Both the position numbers and the translations under genes were made by a program. DNA of 24,640 bases, taken from assembly GCA_039190895.1 (NCBI GenBank), contig JBCCXY010000045.1, positions 1 to 24,640 on the forward strand, read 5' to 3'. The notes under the pieces are model-generated. The model ran no database searches. It saw only the letters and a list, made by a program, of their open reading frames with translations, and was not told where the DNA came from. The stretch comes from Ovoidimarina sp039190895 (lineage in GTDB: Bacteria > Pseudomonadota > Alphaproteobacteria > Rhodobacterales > Rhodobacteraceae). Below are positions 22,121 to 24,640 of this stretch, one piece after another (positions within the stretch are counted from its first letter, which is position 1; each line of letters opens with the position of its first letter).

Positions 22121-23034
22121 CCGATGAGGTCACCATTCTAGATGGGGGCATGGGTCAGGAGCTGATCCATCGGTCCCCAGATCGACCGACCCCGCTTTGG
22201 GGGACCCGGGTGATGGTGGACTACCCGAACCTGGTCCGCGAGATCCACGACGCCTATTTCGCCGCCGGGGCGAAGGTGGCCACAACAAACACCTATGCGC
22301 TGCTGCGCGACCGGACGGACAAGACCGACCTTCGGGACAGATTTGCAGATCTGCATGAGATCGCGTGCCGTATTGCGGTTGAGTCGCGCGATGCGCACGG
22401 GTCGGGGATCGTGGCCGGGGCGATGGGGCCGTTGGTGGCGAGCTATTTGGCGGATGCTGGGCCCCCGCGCGAGGAGGCCGCCGCCGCCTACCGCGAAATC
22501 GCCCGCATACAGGCGCCGCTTGTGGACGTGTTTCTTGCCGAGACGGTGCCGTCCCGGGCGCGCGCGCGGGCCACCCTTGACGGGTTGGAGGGTGAGGGCA
22601 AGCCGGTCTGGCTGGCCGTGACGGTGGGCGAAGAGGACGGGCGCGTGCTGCGGTCGGGTGAACCGGTGACTGACATTCTTGACGACATCGCGGGGCGCGA
22701 TGTGGCGGCACTGCTGGTCAATTGCTCTTCCCCCGAAGCCGTCACCCAGGCGGTGGCCGAGCTGTCGGGCGCGCCGGTTCGGTTCGGCGCCTATGCGAAC
22801 GGGTTCCGCCCGATTCCGGAGGCGTTCAAGAAGCCGGGCGCGACGGTGGATATCCTGTCGCAGCGAGAGGACCTGACGCCCGAGGTCTATGCCGATTTCG
22901 CCGAAGAGTGGGTGCGTCTAGGCGCCACCATTGTGGGTGGCTGCTGCGAGGTTGGTCCGGCGCATATCGCCGAGCTGTCGCACCGCCTGAACGCAAAAGA
23001 CACAAGTGTTGACAGGGCGGCGACTCGCGCCTAG
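22117..23034 (+). CDS. Homocysteine S-methyltransferase family protein
   Basis: This 305-residue protein belongs to the zinc-dependent methyltransferase family that moves a methyl group to homocysteine (BHMT, MmuM, MetH N-terminal domain). It opens with ILDGGMGQEL. Zinc ligands are Cys203 in LLVNCSSPEAV and the pair Cys276-Cys277 in GGCCEVGPAHI. GAMGPL near 101-106 is also characteristic. No cobalamin domain is attached, so betaine or S-methylmethionine is a likelier donor than methylcobalamin, but the sequence does not decide. It overlaps the enoyl-CoA hydratase by four bases (ATGA). Its TAG stop lies within the rpsT promoter's -10 element. Confidence 0.9.
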   Translation: MTDEVTILDGGMGQELIHRSPDRPTPLWGTRVMVDYPNLVREIHDAYFAAGAKVATTNTYALLRDRTDKTDLRDRFADLHEIACRIAVESRDAHGSGIVAGAMGPLVASYLADAGPPREEAAAAYREIARIQAPLVDVFLAETVPSRARARATLDGLEGEGKPVWLAVTVGEEDGRVLRSGEPVTDILDDIAGRDVAALLVNCSSPEAVTQAVAELSGAPVRFGAYANGFRPIPEAFKKPGATVDILSQREDLTPEVYADFAEEWVRLGATIVGGCCEVGPAHIAELSHRLNAKDTSVDRAATRA

Positions 23035-23037
23035 AAG
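23009..23037 (+). promoter_or_regulatory. Promoter of rpsT
   Basis: A perfect -35 TTGACA (23009-23014), a 17-base spacer and -10 TAGAAG (23032-23037, four of six) lie about 40 bp before the rpsT ATG. The -35 is inside the upstream methyltransferase gene and the -10 contains its stop codon. Confidence 0.75.
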
Positions 23038-23077
23038 CGCGGCTTCAGTTTCATCCGAAAGCACGTCTGAGAGTCAC

Positions 23078-23341
23078 ATGGCGAATACGCCCCAGTCAAA
23101 GAAACGCGCCCGTCAGAACCTGCGCCGTCTTGCTGTAAACAAGGCCCGCCGTTCGCGCATCCGCACTTTCCTCCGCCAAGTCGAGGAAGCGATTCAGTCC
23201 GGTGATAGGGACGCCGCGCAAACAGCGCTTCGCGCCGCACAGCCCGAGCTGATGCGTGGGGTCACAAAAGGCGTCTTCCACAAGAACACCGCGTCACGGA
23301 AAATGTCGCGTCTGGCGAGCCGCGTTAAGGCCATTGGCTAA
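23078..23341 (+). CDS. rpsT: 30S ribosomal protein S20
   Basis: S20 binds 16S rRNA early in 30S assembly. The ATG at 23078 gives 87 residues, the normal length, beginning MANTPQSKKRARQNLRRLAVNKARRS; a longer frame from 23006 would include promoter sequence and is rejected. The protein is very basic, with the three-helix pattern and the conserved GVFHKNTASRKMSRLASRVK end. It has its own promoter and a strong terminator, so it is a single-gene unit. rpsT near dnaA is common in alphaproteobacteria. Confidence 0.97.
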   Translation: MANTPQSKKRARQNLRRLAVNKARRSRIRTFLRQVEEAIQSGDRDAAQTALRAAQPELMRGVTKGVFHKNTASRKMSRLASRVKAIG

Positions 23342-23363
23342 TCGGCAACACTTGTCCTATTCG

Positions 23364-23394
23364 AGGCGCGCCCCCCGGCGCGCCTTTTTCTTTT
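23364..23394 (+). terminator. Intrinsic terminator of rpsT
   Basis: A nine-pair stem AGGCGCGCC/GGCGCGCCT (23364-23372 with 23377-23385) closes a CCCC loop and runs into TTTTTCTTTT. It is 22 bases after the rpsT stop. Confidence 0.93.
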
Positions 23395-23408
23395 GGGATT
23401 CCGAGGCT

Positions 23409-23417
23409 TGTGGATAA
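23409..23417 (-). promoter_or_regulatory. DnaA box
   Basis: TGTGGATAA on the + strand is the exact complement of the DnaA-box consensus TTATCCACA. It lies between the rpsT terminator and the rhodanese gene, about 0.6 kb before dnaA. No second perfect box was seen nearby; weaker candidates (AGATAAGTT near 23470, TTATCGTCC near 23504) match poorly. It may allow DnaA to regulate the rhodanese-dnaA unit. Confidence 0.7.
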
Positions 23418-23542
23418 GGCCCGTTTTTGCGGCTCAGATTCGGTTCGAAAAGCTTTGAGTCAAGTTGGAAGATAAGTTGCGGGAAATCGTTTCCGCGCGC
23501 TAATTATCGTCCTGCGATTCACGTCGTCTTGGGGGGACATGG

Positions 23543-23995
23543 ATGACGAATGGAGACGCTTCAGCGCGGGTGGGTGAGCTGTCGCCGACCGACGCGTGGG
23601 AGCTGCTGGTTCAGGAGCCGGACTCTGTTCTCATCGACGTTAGGACGCGGGCCGAATGGGGTTTCGTCGGCGTGCCTGACATCGCGGAGCTGGGAAAATC
23701 CACGATCTTCGTGGAGTGGTCGCAGTATCCGAACATGTCCATAAACCCGCGCTTTGCGGCTGAGGTGATCGAGCAGTTTGGGGGCGCCAAGCCATCGCAT
23801 CTGCTGTTCATCTGCCGCTCTGGCGCGCGATCTTTGAGCGCCGCGTTGGCGGTTGCCGATCACCTGTCACAGGCGGGTGAAACGGTTTCCTGTGTCAATG
23901 TGGCAGAGGGGTTCGAGGGCGATCTGGATCCGGCAGGGCACCGGGGCAACCTCAATGGGTGGAAGTCTCGGGGGCTGGCATGGCGTCAGTCTTAA
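23543..23995 (+). CDS. Rhodanese-like domain protein
   Basis: This 150-residue single-domain rhodanese has the active-site loop CRSGARS at 91-97 with Cys91, suited to carrying a persulfide. The substrate-side motif VLIDVRTRAEWGFVGVP (about 29-45) is the usual rhodanese start. It lacks a signal peptide. The ATG at 23543 is preferred for its distance (six bases) from the GGGGGG Shine-Dalgarno sequence; another ATG at 23539 is out of frame. It lies only 29 bp before dnaA, so dnaA may depend in part on transcription from its promoter. Physiological sulfur acceptor unknown. Confidence 0.92.
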   Translation: MTNGDASARVGELSPTDAWELLVQEPDSVLIDVRTRAEWGFVGVPDIAELGKSTIFVEWSQYPNMSINPRFAAEVIEQFGGAKPSHLLFICRSGARSLSAALAVADHLSQAGETVSCVNVAEGFEGDLDPAGHRGNLNGWKSRGLAWRQS

Positions 23996-24024
23996 ACGAC
24001 AACAAAAGGCTCGGATCGGGACAG

Positions 24025-24640
24025 TATGACAGAAGAAACCTGGGGGACAATTCGTGAGAATCTTATCGGGCAGGTCGGCAAGAACAACTACGCAAACTGG
24101 ATAGAACCATTAGAGTTTTCGGAATTACAGGACGGTGTTGCCACGTTCCTTGTTCCGACCCAGTTCATGGGCACGTGGGTGTCGCGGAACTTTGGGGACC
24201 ACATTCTGCGTGAATTGAAGGGCGCGGGAGAGTCGGTCAGTCGGCTGGAGTTTTCGGTGCCCGTTCATCGCGGCGCGAAGGTGCTGAAGCAGGCCGCCAA
24301 GAAGGTCGAACCAGCGCCTGCTGAAGAGGCCGCGAGTGACGAGGTTGGGGACCTGCTGCCGGGCGCCCCGCTCGATGCGCGGTTTACCTTTTCGAGCTTC
24401 GTTGTCGGCAAGCCGAATGAACTGGCCCATGCCGCGGCCAAGCGGGTTGCGACCGGTGGGGCGGTCACGTTCAATCCGCTGTTTCTGTATGGTGGCGTAG
24501 GGCTTGGAAAGACGCACCTGATGCACGCCATCGCGTGGGAGCTGAAGAAGTCGCGCCCCGATCTGCGGGTGGTCTATCTGTCGGCGGAGCAGTTCATGTA
24601 TCGCTTCGTGCAGGCGCTGCGCGAGAAGGAGATGCTGAAC
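24025..24640 (+). CDS. dnaA: Chromosomal replication initiator DnaA, N-terminal part
   Basis: DnaA binds DnaA boxes and opens the origin. The frame runs from ATG 24025 through the right edge without a stop, giving 205 residues. Visible are domain I (ETWGTIRENLIGQVGKNNYANWIEPL), a short, acidic and Ala-rich domain II (about 90-115), and the start of the AAA+ domain with FTFSSFVVGKPNELAHAAA, NPLFLYGGVGLGKTHLMHAI (Walker A at 156-163) and YLSAEQFMYRFVQAL. The Shine-Dalgarno match is weak. The C-terminal DNA-binding domain lies outside the window. Confidence 0.98.

Noticed and set aside
23342..23542. Full replication origin between rpsT and the rhodanese gene
   Set aside because: Only one perfect DnaA box was found, and no box cluster or long AT-rich unwinding stretch. 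A regulatory box is the safer reading.

Overview
The window looks like a Rhodobacterales (Roseobacter-group) alphaproteobacterial chromosome. The G+C content is high. The flagellar genes are the alphaproteobacterial set, with FlbT and FlaF, FliQ placed between FliE and FlgF, a FlgJ without a muramidase domain, and a DUF1217 protein. They sit beside a ubiB-ubiE / mutM / enoyl-CoA hydratase / rpsT / dnaA block that I associate with this order. The taxonomic call rests on gene content and order, not on a database search.

Positions 1-17379 are a flagellar cluster that continues off the left edge. A 3' gene fragment (1-233) is followed by flhA-fliR-flhB and a small coiled-coil gene (a FliJ candidate), all on the + strand and overlapping. 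Facing them on the - strand is a nine-gene rod/L-ring/export operon, flgB-flgC-fliE-fliQ-flgF-flgG-flgA-flgH-fliL. fliI, the export ATPase, diverges from it and ends in a clear terminator. The - strand filament block follows: flgJ-like and flgN-like genes, then flagellin (fliC), flaF, flbT and a DUF1217 gene. fliK and flgD (hook length and hook cap) diverge from flgJ on the + strand. Together these genes supply the export gate (FlhA, FlhB, FliR, FliQ), its ATPase, rod, L-ring, hook-assembly factors, filament and flagellin-level regulators. MS/C-ring, stator, P-ring, hook and hook-filament junction genes are not in the window.

Positions 17537-24640 are housekeeping: a SnoaL-like protein, ubiB and ubiE (- strand, quinone synthesis), mutM (DNA repair), an enoyl-CoA hydratase overlapping a homocysteine methyltransferase-family gene, rpsT with its own strong promoter and terminator, a rhodanese, and the first two thirds or less of dnaA, cut by the right edge. 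A perfect DnaA box lies between rpsT and the rhodanese.

The least ordinary material is non-coding. Between fliI and the DUF1217 gene, a 351-bp stretch holds four palindromes that each begin with GTAG or GTAA on the - strand (REP-like), two of them inside a 49-bp direct repeat. Separately, four short hairpins with TTGC or TTCG loops and a shared CTCGCTT tail occur just downstream of + strand genes. Their stem sequences differ while pairing is kept, which suggests a lineage-specific 3'-end element. Candidate CtrA sites and a structured flagellin leader were also seen.
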